Positions 24,090 through 37,069 are shown, counted from the first letter of the stretch. The stretch: 64,000 nucleotides of DNA from Phragmites australis (GCF_958298935.1 NC_084935.1:1064001-1128000), one strand, 5' to 3'. The notes: generated by a model not told the origin, from the sequence alone. A program made the numbers and translations.

Positions 24090-26606
24090 CACCTTCAGTC
24101 AGGTCAACCACCCCACGAGTGCCAAGCGACCTAGACACTACCCTATTATGGTCGAACCCACCGTTCAGAACATCCGACTTGGTCTCGTGCTGATCGATGG
24201 AAGGAACTCCATCAACCTCCTCTTCGCTGATGTATTGGACGCCCTGCAAATCTTAAGGAGCACGTTGAAACCGTCTCCCCCTTCTTTGGGATTACCTCAG
24301 GCTCTCGCCTAAGCCCTTGGTCTGGTCAAGCTGTCTGTCACCTTCGACTCACCAAGTAACTTCAGGACCGAAAATGTTTTGTTTGATGTGGCGGACTTCG
24401 GGACCGCTTATAACGCTATCCTGAGGTGACTAGCGATGGCCTAGTTCATGGTCGTCGCCCACTACGCGTATCAAGCCATCAAGATCCCTGGTCCGATCAG
24501 GGCCATTGCCATCTTTAGCAACACAAAGATGGCCCTGCATTGTGACAAGTGGAGCCTCGACATGGTTGAGCTAACTCCTAGGTCATAGGTAGAGAACACT
24601 ATGCCTAGTGGTCGCCCGATGAAGGTTCACGTTGCCACCAGCCAGCACGAGCAGCTCAAGGTAGTATGCCTTGATGACTCCAACTCAACCAGAACGGTCC
24701 AAATAGGGGCCGACCTGGACCCCAGATAGGAACTCACACTAATCACTTTCCTCCGCGTAAACACGGACGTCTTTTTACAGAGTCCGTCTGATATGCCTAG
24801 AGTCATCAGGGACGTGATCGAGCATAAGTTGTCAATGTGACATGACACGTGACTAGTTAAACAAAAAGCATGTTAGTTCGCAGCTGACCGAAAGGAAGCA
24901 CTTCGTAAGGAGATCTAAAAGCTCCTGGAAGCAGGCTTTATTCGAGAAATTCAGTACCCGAAGTAGTTGGCTAACCCAGTTACGATCGAAAACACAATGG
25001 TAAGCGGAGGATGTGTGTCGACTTCACTGACCTCAACAAGGCGTGCTTGAAAGATTTGTTCCCTCTACCTCGGATCTACTAGCTTGTTGACTCAACCGCT
25101 GGCATAGATATTCTAAGCTTCTTAGAATATCCGTTCGAGGTACCACTAGATTTGCATGTACAGGGAAGACGAGAAGAAGATTGCTCTTGTGACACCCTTC
25201 GGGGTCTTTTGCTATGTAAAAATACCTCTTGGTTTAAAAAACATCGGTGCCACTTACCAACGTTATATTCAGCTCATTCTTTGACCACAGCTCGGTAGAA
25301 ACATCTAGACGTATGTTGATGATGTGGTCGTAAAGAGTAGAATCAGGGACGAACTGGTCGCGTATTGTTTAAACCCTTAGAAGTGCATGTTTGGAGTTTC
25401 ATCAGGGAAGTTGCTCGAGTTCCTCATTTATAGTCGAGGAATAGAGACAAACCTTGACAAGACCAGAGCCATCAATCGGATGGAATCCACAACCAGGCTA
25501 AAATAAGTCTAGAAACTAACAGGATATGTGGTAGAATTGAGCAGGTTCATCTCAAGTCTGGGAGAGAAGGAGATATCGCTCTTCAAGCTCCTGAAGAAGA
25601 GTGACCACTTTCAGTGGACCCCAGAAGCTACAACAGTCCTCCAAGATCTAAAAAGGTATCTCTCCTCCCCTCCTATACTGACCGCACCTCGATTAGACAA
25701 GGAGCTCTTGCTCTATGTTGCAGCTACCCCGCAGGTCACGAGCACGGTACTGGTCATCGAGCGAGAAGGTCTTCAGCGACCAGTATACTACATCAGTGAG
25801 GTCCTACACGTCGTGAAGGCCCGGTACCCTCAGGCTCATAAGGTGCTATATGCCATTATGATGCCCTCTCGCAAGCTTAGACACTACTTTCAGGCCCACA
25901 AAATCAAGGTGATCTCCTCACTCTTGATTAGAGAAATTCTCCATAATAGGAATGCAGCATGAAGAACAACAAAGTGGGCAGTAGAGCACAGAGAGATTGA
26001 TCTCCAGTTCATCCTTTAAACGGCTATCAAGTCCCAGAAGGTGCTATATGGCATTATGATGGCCTCTCGCAAGCTTAGACACTGCTTTCAGGCCCACAAA
26101 ATCAAGGTGATCTTCTCGCTCCCGATTAGAGAAATTCTTCATAATAGGGATGCAACATGAAGAATAACAAAGTGGATAGTAGAGCACGGAGAGATTGATC
26201 TCCAGTTCATCCTTTAAACGGCTATCAAGTCCCAGACGCTGGTCGATTTTGTGGCCAAGTGGTCGTCCTTTGAACCTGAGCAGGTACAACGACTAGAGGC
26301 AGATGAGCATTGAACCATGCACTTTGATGGATCGTTCACGTTGAAGGGAGCGGGAGCTGGAGTGGTCCTGACCTCACCGACCAGTGACCTCCTCGGGTAT
26401 GTAGTTCAATTATATTTCCCTGCCACTAACAATATTGCGAAATTCAAGGGTCTCTTATCTGGAATGCAAGCAACCTCCGCACTTGGGATTAAACGCCTGT
26501 TAGTGATAGGAGACTCGCTATTGGTTGTTGACCAAGTGCATAAGGAGTTTCAATGCTCTGATCCAACAATGGTGGCATACGTCGCCGAACTGAGAAGACT
26601 GGAGTG
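24090..26606 (+). pseudogene. pol of the Tat element: protease, RT, RNase H, second RNase H
   Basis: Broken by many stops but readable in pieces. Protease-like: VEPTVQNIRLGLVLIDGRNS at about 24150-24210 (DGR where DGG is usual). RT: RKEI...KLLEAGFIREIQYP at 24890-24960 and YVDDVVVKSR at 25312-25341, keeping the two catalytic aspartates. RNase H with the connection region: about 25528-25960, including FQWTPEA and LLLYVAAT. Second, Tat-specific RNase H: MHFDGSFTLKGAGAGVVLTS (26317 onward) through GDSLLVVDQVHKEF near 26550. A 198-bp block is duplicated in tandem inside the first RNase H. Integrase follows after a 1.5-kb LTR insertion. Confidence 0.85.
25840..26235 (+). repeat. in-frame 198-bp tandem duplication inside RNase H
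   Basis: The block starting AAGGTGCTATATG at 25840 repeats from 26038 with about a dozen substitutions and ends at GTCCCAGA in both copies. The unit is 66 codons long. Substitutions between copies show the duplication is not recent. Confidence 0.9.
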
Positions 26607-26771
26607 ATGTTTTTCACTTTCAAAGTCAAGCACATCCCTAACAAGGACAACTTCCTAGCCGATGAGCTGACCCATCTACCTTCTTCTCGTAAACCTGTCT
26701 TGGTTGAAATCTTTGAAGAAAGAATCACATGACCATCCACTGCGTTCTCGGGCCAAGGTGAAGGGGATGCC

Positions 26772-28268
26772 TGTCGGAGGATTAACTCCAGTCGCAGGGA
26801 TCCCGAGAGACCCCTTTTTAGAGATTCGGCCGGGGGATGATCCTGAATAAGTTCGTCGGAGAAATAAATGGAAATAAATGCAACGGCCGGTGGTGGGGTG
26901 TTGACCTAGTGCAAGAAGAAGTAAATGCACTGGAATTTAGACAGGTTCGGGCCGCGCAGGGGTGTAATACCCTACTCCTGTATGGATGCTATAACTGTCC
27001 TGAGGAAGTCCCTCAAGGATGTTGCTGGTTACAAGAATGTGGGTCTCTCTAAGAGCTTGAGACTCCTTGTTCTTCGGCTGGGACTGAGCTTAGCCTTCCT
27101 CACAGTGTTCTTTTGCGCTGTGTTCTTCGTGTCTGCTCTTGGTCTCTGTTGTGCTATTCTTTTTCTCTTGTCTCTTTTTCTCTCCGTCTCTATTTCCCGT
27201 CTCTCTCTACTTCTCCGGTCCCTTGCTTCTGTGCCACCGGCTGCTTTAAGTACTCGCCGGCCGCGACATGCCCCGAACGGAAGGAGGGGGGCTCGAGTTC
27301 CGAGATGCCGTAAATGGAAAGGGCGTCATCATTTCTTCTAGGCGAAGTGACCGGGGGTGGAAAATGCGTCGCACGCCCGGTCACCCGTCACCATAAATGC
27401 CCTGGCAACGGGCGCCATGGAGAGGGCCCACTGGGCAGCCGCAGAGCAACCCGGCGTGCCCGCCCTGTCTTGTTCCCCTGCCACAGCAGCGCGGCAGACG
27501 GAACGCCTTGATCCTCACGACGTTATCCCGAGACAAGCCGGATGGCACGGGATGGGACCCGTGCAATTAATAACCCCACGCCTCTCTGCCAAAACATGGC
27601 AGGAACTGACGCTGAGCGCGGCGGGGACAGTTGGAGGTGTCAGGCCACACACGCTCATTAAATGCGGCATCGGGCCTCTGACTGGTTGACACCTCATTGG
27701 TAGGCCCCTCGGGGGTCTTTCTGGGTCGTCGGGGTACCGAGTGCTCGGGGGTACTGTTCACATCCCCGAGCACTCTCTCCCGAGAATGCCTCTCCTCGTC
27801 CTCGGGGTGCCGAGTGCTCGGGGGTACTGTTCACCTCCCCGAGTACTCTCTCCCGAGCATTCTTGCACGGACCCTCGGGGAACCGCGTGCTCGGGGGCTG
27901 CCGTGTGCAGCTCCAAGCACTCTCTCCCGAGCATTCTTGTACGAATCCTCGGGGAGCCGAGTGCTCGGGGGCCGCCGCGCGCAGCCCCGAGCACTCTCCC
28001 CCGGAACTTAGCTCTTCTGATCGTCGGGGGACTAGGGTGCTCGGGGGTGACCGTACACCTCCCCGAGCACTTTCTTCCCGGTACTTGGATTCCGTGGATC
28101 ATCGGGGAACTGGGGTACTCGGGGGCCACCGACCGCGGCCCCGAGCACCTTCTCCCGGGACTTGACCTTTTCTCATCCTACAGGAGAGACCTCGCGGGAT
28201 GGCGCCATGTGGCGGATGGCTGGCCTGGACTCGGGATTCGGGGACCCCCGGTTCCTGATACAACGACA
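26772..28268 (-). mobile_element. solo LTR of the second gypsy family, opposite orientation
   Basis: 1497 bp, with TGTCGGAGGATTAA at the low-coordinate end and CAACGACA at the other, flanked by a perfect duplication ATGCC (26767-26771 and 28269-28273). Its low-coordinate end is the reverse complement of the 3' end of the 22083-23230 LTR (compare 26772-26850 with 23140-23230), so it lies on the minus strand; 'GGTGTAATACCCTAC' at 26960 is the inverted U5 landmark. It separates RNase H from integrase of the host element. It is about 350 bp longer than the first copy, mainly because of an expanded hairpin array. Confidence 0.93.
27731..28180 (-). repeat. six-copy hairpin array in the U3 of the second solo LTR
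   Basis: Units start at about 27731, 27804, 27877, 27951, 28026 and 28104 (period 73-78). Each contains GTGCTCGGGG followed after about 15-20 bases by CCCCGAGCACT, so each can form a stem-loop. Frames on both strands through this array are repeats of the same words and are not genes. Confidence 0.92.
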
Positions 28269-28273
28269 ATGCC

Positions 28274-29040
28274 CTACATGGAAACAGAGTAACAGAGGCA
28301 ACACCTTTGGAGGAGACGTCAGCAGAAAAGGTCTCGCGACAAGTCCACAGATACTACCTGAAAGAGGGACGCCTTTACCGACGGGGGAGTAACATCTTGA
28401 AATGCATCACTCGGGAAGAGGGGAGCACATAGCTCTCTGATATCCACGGAGACATATATGACAACAACGCTTCATACCGCACTCTGATCAAAAAAGCGTT
28501 ACAGCAAAGATTTTATTGGCCCACTGTCCTCCAAGATGCTTGCGAGCTAGTGATACGGTATGAGTCATGTCAATACCATAGCCGACAAACCAACCTACCA
28601 GCCCAAGCACTGCAAACTACACCACTCTCTTGGCCTTTCACTATCTAGGGGCTCGATATCGTGGGACCGTTCCCTAAAGCCCCGGTTGGTTTTGAATTCC
28701 TTTTTGTGGCAGTTGACAAATTCACCAAATGGATAGAGGCCGAGCTCGTTGGGAAGATCACTGATCCAACATCGATTATGTTCATAAGGGGGTTGGTAGT
28801 GCTGTTTGGCAGTCCAAATTGCATAATTACAGACAACGAGACTCAGTTCCCCAGTAGTGCTTTCCAAGACTACTATAAATTCAGAATAAGACCGATCAAA
28901 ATAAACTCTACTCAAAGTGGGAAGGGCCCTATAAAGTGATCGATGCCACCCGACCTGATGCGGTCATGCTAGCCATGGAGGATGGTCGTGAATTACACAA
29001 CTCCTGGAACATCGCCTTGCTGTGCAAGTTCTATGTGTAG
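28274..29040 (+). pseudogene. integrase of the Tat element, internally deleted
   Basis: Begins just after the solo LTR's target duplication with an integrase N-terminal region (YYLKEGRLYRRGSNILKCI, HGDIYDN, QQRFYWPTVLQDA). The core follows: GLDIVGPFPKAP (about 28651) and ITDNETQFPSSAF (about 28828) supply the first two acidic residues of the D,D-35-E triad. After FQDYYKF the reading jumps to a C-terminal GPIKVIDATRPDAV...LCKFYV ending with TAG at 29038-29040, so the part with the catalytic Glu is missing. Two stops (28429 and 28648 areas) also break it. Confidence 0.82.
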
Positions 29041-29771
29041 GGTTTCTCATAGACGGGCCTATTTTTCTATTTTGTAGAACCTTCCGAGTGTGGAATATAG
29101 CTTGTAAGTTTTTAAAGTTTAAAAGACCAGACTCTCTGTTTTGCAGGATTTCACGACCAACAACTGACCCCCGCCAGAGTGGCCCTTCGACCACAACATG
29201 CTATAATGCTCAACTGCCACTATAGGATCTGGCAACCAGGAACATAAAACAACCAGATGGTCTAGGGCTCTTGAATAGTATGTGATCGTAGCTCGCGCAA
29301 TGTCAAAGGTACAAATGGCTCGGATAGCAACCTCAAGGCCATAAGTCCCCACTCGGATTGGGCACTGGTCACCGTCGAGGGACTTGTTCTGCTAAGGGTT
29401 GTCCTGTGCTTCGAAACCCTAACTAATGCGCAGAGCGAAACAATTAGAGTCTACTCACCGTGATAGCACAGGGAAAACTCTATGGACACTTCGAAGAGTG
29501 GTTCGGACCAGACGGTCCAAAACGCACGGGGCTCCCGAATGGTCTTCCAGCGATTGACGAGGCCATCAGAAAGGGCCAGAATATTTTTGTTCGTAGGAAA
29601 GATAGGTTACAGGCATGTTGATTACATTTGATTGGACTAACTACCATATTACATGATTGTTCCTTCCCTCTTGACTCGAGTGGCTAGAGCCAGGTTGATG
29701 TAAAGGTTCCATCTAACTCTTGCAAATCGTAAAGATCCACCACCTCTACGAATTCAGAAGTATATGGACCT
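29041..29771. other. Tat element 3' non-coding region
   Basis: Between the integrase stop and the antisense ORF no frame with a domain is seen. It carries an untranslated spacer typical of the lineage. The name of each short frame here would be arbitrary. Confidence 0.5.
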
Positions 29772-30230
29772 CTACTTGCCCTTAAACGAGTCGAGTAACC
29801 TCTTATACTCTTCCTTAAGGAGGCAACTGATCGCCTCAGGAATCAGACGACCTTGCTGGACCTGCTGACCAGTGCCAGCAAACCCGGCTGACCCTCCTTC
29901 TGCTTCTCCTCCGCCTTCTCCTCTTCGTCGGTCTCCTCCTTTAGAGGGTCCCAGTCGATCTCCTCCTCGTTGTCGGAGATGTTGATAATCTCGACCGGGG
30001 CAACCACTCGGGACAGAGATCAAGCAGGGGCAGCTGGGGGAGACCCTCTCTGTAGCGAGGGAAGCATGATGGCGGCAGCTCCAACCCTGCGAGAAGGACC
30101 TTGAGATTGTCTGCCCTAGGGGCATCACAGCAAGCGGAGCCGGTATCAGAGGTGACTCGGTCCTTTCCAAATCCTCCAAAATCATCGACATTCCTGACGA
30201 AGAAAGGTTGGATAACGCCATGATCCACAA
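29772..30230 (-). pseudogene. antisense ORF in the 3' part of the Tat element
   Basis: On the minus strand, opposite to gag-pol, two overlapping frames start at 30228-30230: one of 152 codons (MWIMALSNLSSSGMSMIL...) and one of 95 (MDHGVIQPFFVRN...). Antisense ORFs in this position are known from grass Tat relatives such as Grande. The double frame suggests a frameshifted relic; composition shifts from normal to Gly/Arg-rich near 29890. TTTTATAG at 30294 (plus strand), read on the minus strand as CTATAAAA about 65 bp upstream, could be its TATA box. Function unknown. Confidence 0.55.
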
Positions 30231-30630
30231 GAAGAGTTGCCTTCTTACATTGAAAAAAGTATCAATGGGTGGTTGGCTAGGTAAGCTCCTGCTTTTATAG
30301 TCTGACCGGCCATCGATTCACACCTAGGGTGGAAGGCGGAGTCACTACGAGAAATGTCCCTGGTCCTATCATTTACAACTCAGGGGCCTCATGGGCGATT
30401 CTCGGTCAAAACCGTACATGCGTGGCTGCGTCTGGGCACCAACACATTAGTTTTTTTTTATACACATCTTATCATGACACCTCACTCTCGGAAGTACTGA
30501 GAAACATCAACCAGCGTGTCATCCAAACCGCTCGAAATCCAAGGGGGCGCGCATGGGAAACTGAAAGTCCATCGAGCCTGGCGGCAATCAGTGTTTCTCT
30601 CTCTCTCTCTTTCTCAGGATGCTTAACTTC

Positions 30631-32072
30631 TGTAGGACCAAGATAGATGACTAGAGGGGATGAATAGATGTCTTACAAATTTTTTGTGAAATAGATGTCC
30701 TACTACTTGTTCACCTAACGCTCCTCAAAAACGCACAAACGAAAGCATACACATTAGAGAGACAAAGTGACAAAGAAAGTTCCAAGAAAACATGACTTCA
30801 CAGATGGAATATAAACCATAGGCTCTATTCAAGATCATTCCATGTGTCTTTGTGCACCAAAGCTTAAAACTTGAATGAATAACAAAGCAAAAAAGACAGT
30901 CACCGAAAGAAGCAACTCTCCAAGTTGATGGTCTAGAGACAAGGGTATTCTAGACCCTCTCAAATACATGAGGATATGAATATTTATGCCTCTAGCAATA
31001 AGAAGAATAACTTCCTAAGGTTGAAAAAACGCAGCTCAAAAGCTAAAACAAAAATAAACAAGAAAATCACAACCAAAAAAGAAAACTTACAAACTTGCAA
31101 GGGAACCAATAAAGAGACTATAAGGAGGGGAATTCAAGTATATGCAAAAACATAAACTTCATTACTCAAAGAGATCATCCCTATTTTAGAATGATTACAA
31201 GGATTTTTTTTCAAAGACTCTCACATCTTACACAGGCTAAGCACTTATATTCCTCTCTTCTAAAATCCTAGCACTTGGCTCTCAAATGGGTAGCACAAGG
31301 AGCTCAAGTGGCTGGTTTACCCTCTCCCATAGCTCTACCACTCTATTTATAGGTCTAGAAAACTTGACACCTAAGATTTCTAGCTCGTTACCAAAATACC
31401 CTTCTCTTGTAGTACACTCCTATCTAACACTGAGGGCATTTTAGCTCATTTCTTGCTCCGCCCATCGAACGGCCGCGACGCCTTCACAACTTAGCTTCGC
31501 CTCAACGTAAGCTTTGCGATGGTGGCACATACTCCTCTAATCCTTCCACGATTTTAAGGTCCAACCGTAAAACCCTCTGCATGCTTCTCAAAGCGTGACT
31601 CGCCACTTACCTACACTTTAAGGAAGCGCTCTGATGTCTACATGTGTACTCTGTCTTGCGATCCTGACCGTTGGCAAGTCTCTCCCGTTCCCGATCCTCT
31701 GAGCTGCCTTGTCACTTCCACCGGTATCACTTTCGCTTGATTTTGTCAACACGCCGTTTCATCCACCGTTTCATGCTTTGCTTGACCTCCATGTGTAGAG
31801 ATATGATCAACCTGGACTCTGCCCGGCCTCCTTAATTGTCTGGCACCAAGCACTTGCTTAGTCCTGATCACTCACCATCAACCACCAAGTTACATGCACC
31901 ACCTGCACACCATGAGATAAGCAAACAAATTTCTCCAACTCCAACTCTAGTTAGTCCATAATCAAAATGCTCAAAATAAACTAAAGAAATCTGAAACTCG
32001 ACAAACCAAATCGACAACCTTGTCAATTACTCATCACATATAAACCAAGGCACATTTCAACTTGTTTTCTCA
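30631..32072 (-). repeat. 3' LTR of the copia element
   Basis: 1442 bp; plus-strand start TGTAGGACCAAGATAG and end GTTTTCTCA. It aligns along its whole length with 39185-40633 with many substitutions and small indels. Confidence 0.93.
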
Positions 32073-33756
32073 ATTTCCCCCTTTGATGAGTGCATTGATA
32101 ACACATCAAAGCACAAAGATTTTGGTTTCAAGAAAATAGGCTCATCCAAATGACTAAAAACTCAAGAAAAGGTAAAAACAGGTCACTTGGTATAAGAATT
32201 ATTGCATAAGGCCTAAGAGAGCCAAAGACAATCCAAAAAAACTCAAAAGAAAAATAACAACTCAAAAACACAAAATCAAATGATCCCTCTTGATGAATTC
32301 ATATTTTTCATTTATGCAAGATTTTTCTTTGATTTGGTGCAAAATTTTCATTTCTCTCCTTTTTCATTCATTTCTCCCCATTTGGCAATGCAAACGTCAA
32401 GGACAAAACAATATGCAATGCATGAACATGCAATCCTAATGAGATTTCACAAGTATACCACAAACCATTTGCAAAAATTAGAAACATTAAACGACTATGG
32501 AAAGTGGAAGATAGAGTCCACAAATGCACAAAGGCTCAAAAAGAAACAGTGACAAAAGAATATGAAGCTGTAAAGCTAAACTCGAAGAATTAGTTGGCGC
32601 ATTTAATTTTATATAGTCGAATCATGTTCAAAACGACCACCACATAAGCATCCACTCGTGCCGTGGCAATACAAGCATTAAGAACTAGCCAAGTTCAATT
32701 TCAATCTAGGGAAACAAGCATTCATGATAGTAGGATTTGCAAACTCTCACATATGAAATCAAGACTTAGTTAGATCAAGTGATTTAAAATAAAATTGAGT
32801 AATTAGGCATATTTTTTCATTTTTATCCTCATGTTGCCTCTTATCCAAGTAAAGTGTCGCACGACTGGGTACGGCAAACAGCTTAAGGCTTCAAGACAAC
32901 TATATTGGATTACATTTTAGCACGTGATACTTGATTACACAAGATTATTCACATTTTCACAAAGAATTAAGTTTTCACATGATCAAGTTAAATAGTGTCT
33001 TTGCGATATAAGGAATACAGGTTCCTCCAAGGTTCTATCATGAGCTAAATATTTTACAAAGACATAAAACATAGTGCAATGTTTCTCAATCCACTGACTT
33101 GAACAAAGAAGTCTAGATAAATATATTCATCAAACTAGCCTCAAAACAAGCATTAACTAAGCAAAAGCAATTATGAATATTGTGATCAAGAATGTAGCAT
33201 TTTATAGTCTACATAATTCATAAAATTATCAAATTTCATGTTAAGAAAAGCTAGGTTGCTTGAAATGTTTCATATCAAAAGCAGTAAGAGGGGCCTAAGA
33301 TTAAAAGCTTGCTCCGCATAACTACTCAACTTAGTCTAAATTCAAGTTTAGCAATCGAAAATGCTAAAGACATACAAGTCAAAGGTCAACTATTATAATT
33401 ATCTTACATGATACGATGCAATGCAAATACAATAAAAATAAGATAGAGTATATACAAAGGTAACTCTTCCTCACACAATGCCATAAGGATGGCACATACC
33501 AAGCTCTCTCCTCAAATAAGCAAATCTAGTAGTATCTAGAAGCTTGGTGAAGATATCGGCTAGCTGGTATTAGGTATCAATGTATTTCAAGTCTATATCC
33601 CCTTCTCATTGTGGTCTCACAGAAAGTGGAATCATACATCTATGTGTTTGGTTCTGGAGTGCTGGACTGGATTACTAGCTAAGTTTATGGCACTGATGTT
33701 GTCACACAAAAGTGGCACACTCCACAAATCTAACCCAAAGTCTCTCAAGGTAGCAA
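32073..33756 (-). other. 3' non-coding tail of the copia element
   Basis: From the polypurine tract back to the RNase H region there are about 1.7 kb of A/T-rich DNA with no frame of recognisable domain. SIRE/Maximus elements often have extra sequence here (sometimes an envelope-like ORF); none can be read in this copy. Confidence 0.6.
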
Positions 33757-36660
33757 CTATCCATAAAATCTATGAGCAACAGCTAGCGACAGGTACATAT
33801 TCAACTTCAGCAGTAGACTGCACAACGTTATACTGTTTACGAGAAGACCAACACACAAGAGAAATACCCAAAAAATGATACGTACCAGAAGTACTCTTCC
33901 TGTCAATTCTACAGCTAGCAAAATCCGTATCGGAAAATCCTTAAAGAGAAAGCAAAGAGGAAACAGAAAATCAGAGTCCATACTCGAGAGTGTGCTTGAG
34001 ATACTCAGAATGTGTTTCACCGCTTGGTGGTGAGATGTCCTCAGTGAAGCTTGGAAGCGTGCACAGAGACAGACGACGAAGTGGATGCTCGGTCTTATCG
34101 CCGTCAGGAACAAGAGGGAGCCAATCATGCTCCTAAACTCTCGTTGGTCCACCGCTTCGCCATCTTCATCCAGATCAAGCATAGTCAAATTAGCCATCGG
34201 TGTCGCTAAGGATTTCGCGTCACTCATGTCGAACTTCTTCAGCATCTCCTTGGTGTACTTCATCTGGTGAACGAATGTACCCTACTTGCATTACTTGATT
34301 AGAAGTCCAAGGAAAAAGTTGAGCTTGCCAATCATCGACATCTCAAACTCTCTACTTATAGTTTCTGCAAACTTGGCCACAAGTGTATGAGAAGAGCCAC
34401 TAAAAATGATATCATCCACGTAAATATGAACAAATAGAAATCTTTGCCATACATGAGAGTGAATAAAGTTTTATCAACCGACCGCATGACATACCCATGC
34501 TCTATAAGAAAGACCTAATCCTATCATACCAAGCCTTAAGTGCTTACTTAAGCCCATACAAAGATTTCTGAAGCTTGTATAATCTATATGGGTATTTGGT
34601 GTGTTCAAAGCCTGGAGTTTGCTTAACATAGACCTCTTCTTGTATGAAACCATTTAGTAATGCACTCTTGACATACATTTGATACAGCTTGAAACCATGT
34701 GATGCCGCAAAAGCAAGAAGTATCCTAATGGCTTCTAGCCTAGCTACCAGTGCAAAGGTCTTTCCAAAAAATATGTCCACTCTATTTGAGTAAAACCCTG
34801 AGCCACTAGTTTAGCCTTGTTTCTCACTACAGACCTATCCTCCCCCTGTTTGTTTTTGAAAACTCATTTTATGCCTATGGTGTAAACATTAGGGGGCGAC
34901 TCTACAAGGACTCAAACTTGGTTTCTTTTAAAAATTTTAAACTCTTCATACATGGCATTGACATAATTTGAATCAGATAAAGCATGTTCAACATCATGAG
35001 ACTCAAAGAAAGCATCGAATACAGAATCAGTAAAATGAGCATGGTGAGTGGACTTAGACCTAGTTACCCTCTCATCGAGATCGCCGATCATCATGTGTGG
35101 AGGGTGTCACCACTGAATGTGTTGAGGAGCCTCACGCCTGGAGAGAACCTCCCCCTCAAACACTGCTGGTGCAGGCTCAAGAGTAGCTGAAGTTGAAGTA
35201 AAGGCTGCAGGACTCTCTGTTGAAGTATAAGAAACAGGAGCCAGCTCTGGAGCAGGTGTGATCCAGGGAAGTAGTGAATTATCTTCGTCGTCACCAAGAG
35301 CTGGAAGGTCGCTATCTATAAAGATGATCTCGCTTATCTCTTAATTACCTGCACATTCAATGACAGAACTAGCATAGGGGTTGATTAATTAAAAGTCACA
35401 TCACAGGATTCTGTGATGTTGTTAAATGTCAAGATTGTAAACGCTGTCAACATGACTATGAAGAGAATACCCCAAGAAAATTCCATCAAAAGAATATGAC
35501 TCGAACTTGTCAAGATTGCCACGTTTTAGGATGAAACACTGACAACTGAAAACTCTCAAATGTGAAACCTTTGGCTTCAACCCAAAGCACAACTCATAAA
35601 AAGTCAAATTCAAGATCGAGCGTTAGAAAATCCGATTTGAGATGTAGCACGTTGTGCTAATGGCCTCAGGCCAAAACTTCTTAGGAGTCATATGCTCATC
35701 GAGCATCATCCTAGCCATCTCCACCAAAATCATGTTTTTTCTTTCAACCATGCCATTCTGCTAAAGAACACATATGGAAGTAAATTGATGCTCAATACTA
35801 TGTTCAAGGTAGAAAGTATCAAAAAGATAGTTCATGAACTTTGTGCCATTATTACTGTGAATTGCTTTGAATGCACCTAAGAGTTCTTTAAACAATCTCA
35901 AAACTAAGCTCTGAAAGTGTGAGAATACTTCATCCTTCCTTACAAGAAAGAAGATCCAAAAGTAGCGAGAGTAATCATCAGTAATAACAAGTACATATCA
36001 CTTCTCACCTACCGAACGAACCCTGAAAGGACCAACATTGTCCATATGGAGAAGTTCTTCCAGTCATTCAGTCATCACCAGATTGACTAATGGGTGAGAA
36101 ACGACAACCATCTTGCCATGCCGACAAAGAGCACAAACAAGGTTTTCTCAAATTTGAGCTTGGGCAATCCTCGGATCAAGCATAGGGTACTCAAATGAGT
36201 AAGCAAATCAAAACTTATATGCCCTAGTCTCCTATGCCACATCCAAAGCTCAGAAGTAGGTTGAGCAAATAAACACCAAGAAGAGTCAGAAAACTCAGAA
36301 AAATTGGCTTCAAAAACTCTCCCAACTCGAGAAATCTTGCAAATCAAAGCGCCGAAAGAATCAAGAACTCGAGAAGTATCGCACTTGAAGCGCACTTCCA
36401 AGTCCTCCTCTAGCAATTGAGATACAGAAAACAACTTGTATCCCAAATTCTCAACCAAAGCCACACCTTTGAGAGTGAAACTCTCATTTACCATTATAGT
36501 CCCTTTGGCCTTCATTCTACCTTTCCGATATTCCCCGAATGTGATGTACTTGTGATGCTTCGTTATGATGGGGCTAGAGAACCATGATGAATCTCCGGTC
36601 ATGTGGCGTGAACAACACATGTTGATGAACCACTTATTCTCTAGGCCTCCGTCTGTCACC
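33757..36660 (-). pseudogene. pol of the copia element: protease end, integrase, RT, RNase H
   Basis: Read from right to left. 36659-36087: protease relic WFINMCCSRHMTGDS, where the usual DSG catalytic motif is lost, then the GAG-pre-integrase domain MWHRRLGHISFDLLTHL and RGLPKLKFEK. 35613-35422: integrase downstream part VSHLRVFSCQCF, DGIFLGYS. 34780-34544: RT with TFALVARLEAIRILLAFAAS and LLNGFIQEEVYVKQTPGFEH. 34422-34411 encodes YVDD of the RT active site. 34263 to about 33757: KYTKEMLKKFDMSDAKSLATPM, MIGSLLFLTAIRPSIHF and the start of RNase H, then frameshifts. Many intervening stops; not translatable as one protein. Confidence 0.9.
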
Positions 36661-37069
36661 TACATATAAGAAGAATAAAAGGTGGATGACTCAGTACTAG
36701 AGTTAGTCAAAAACCTCTTGGGAATCTAGTATTAGTTCATCCGCCCTGAAGAAGAAACAACATGTGCATATGACTCAACACCAATACGCTAGGGGCGAGT
36801 ACCACAATGAGAAAAATATGGTCCGCAAAAGCACCGGGACTCAAAACATCTCACACGTGAACCAAAATCATATGACTCATGTTAAATCCACGTCAAGGAA
36901 CGCCTCTAGGAAAGAACTGAAAAACGATATAGACTCATAAGTAGGAGCGAGAAAAAAGCTCATGTACACCAACCGAGGGGTGGTACATGTCCTGGGAACT
37001 CAACTCCCACTCACGCCACTCATTTCTCCTACGGTGAAAGCAAAACCCAACAAAGTGACATTTCCTCTG

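Noticed and set aside
27697..28292. Several 75-180-codon frames on both strands
   Set aside because: They read through the six-copy hairpin array of a solo LTR; the peptides are repeats of the DNA unit.
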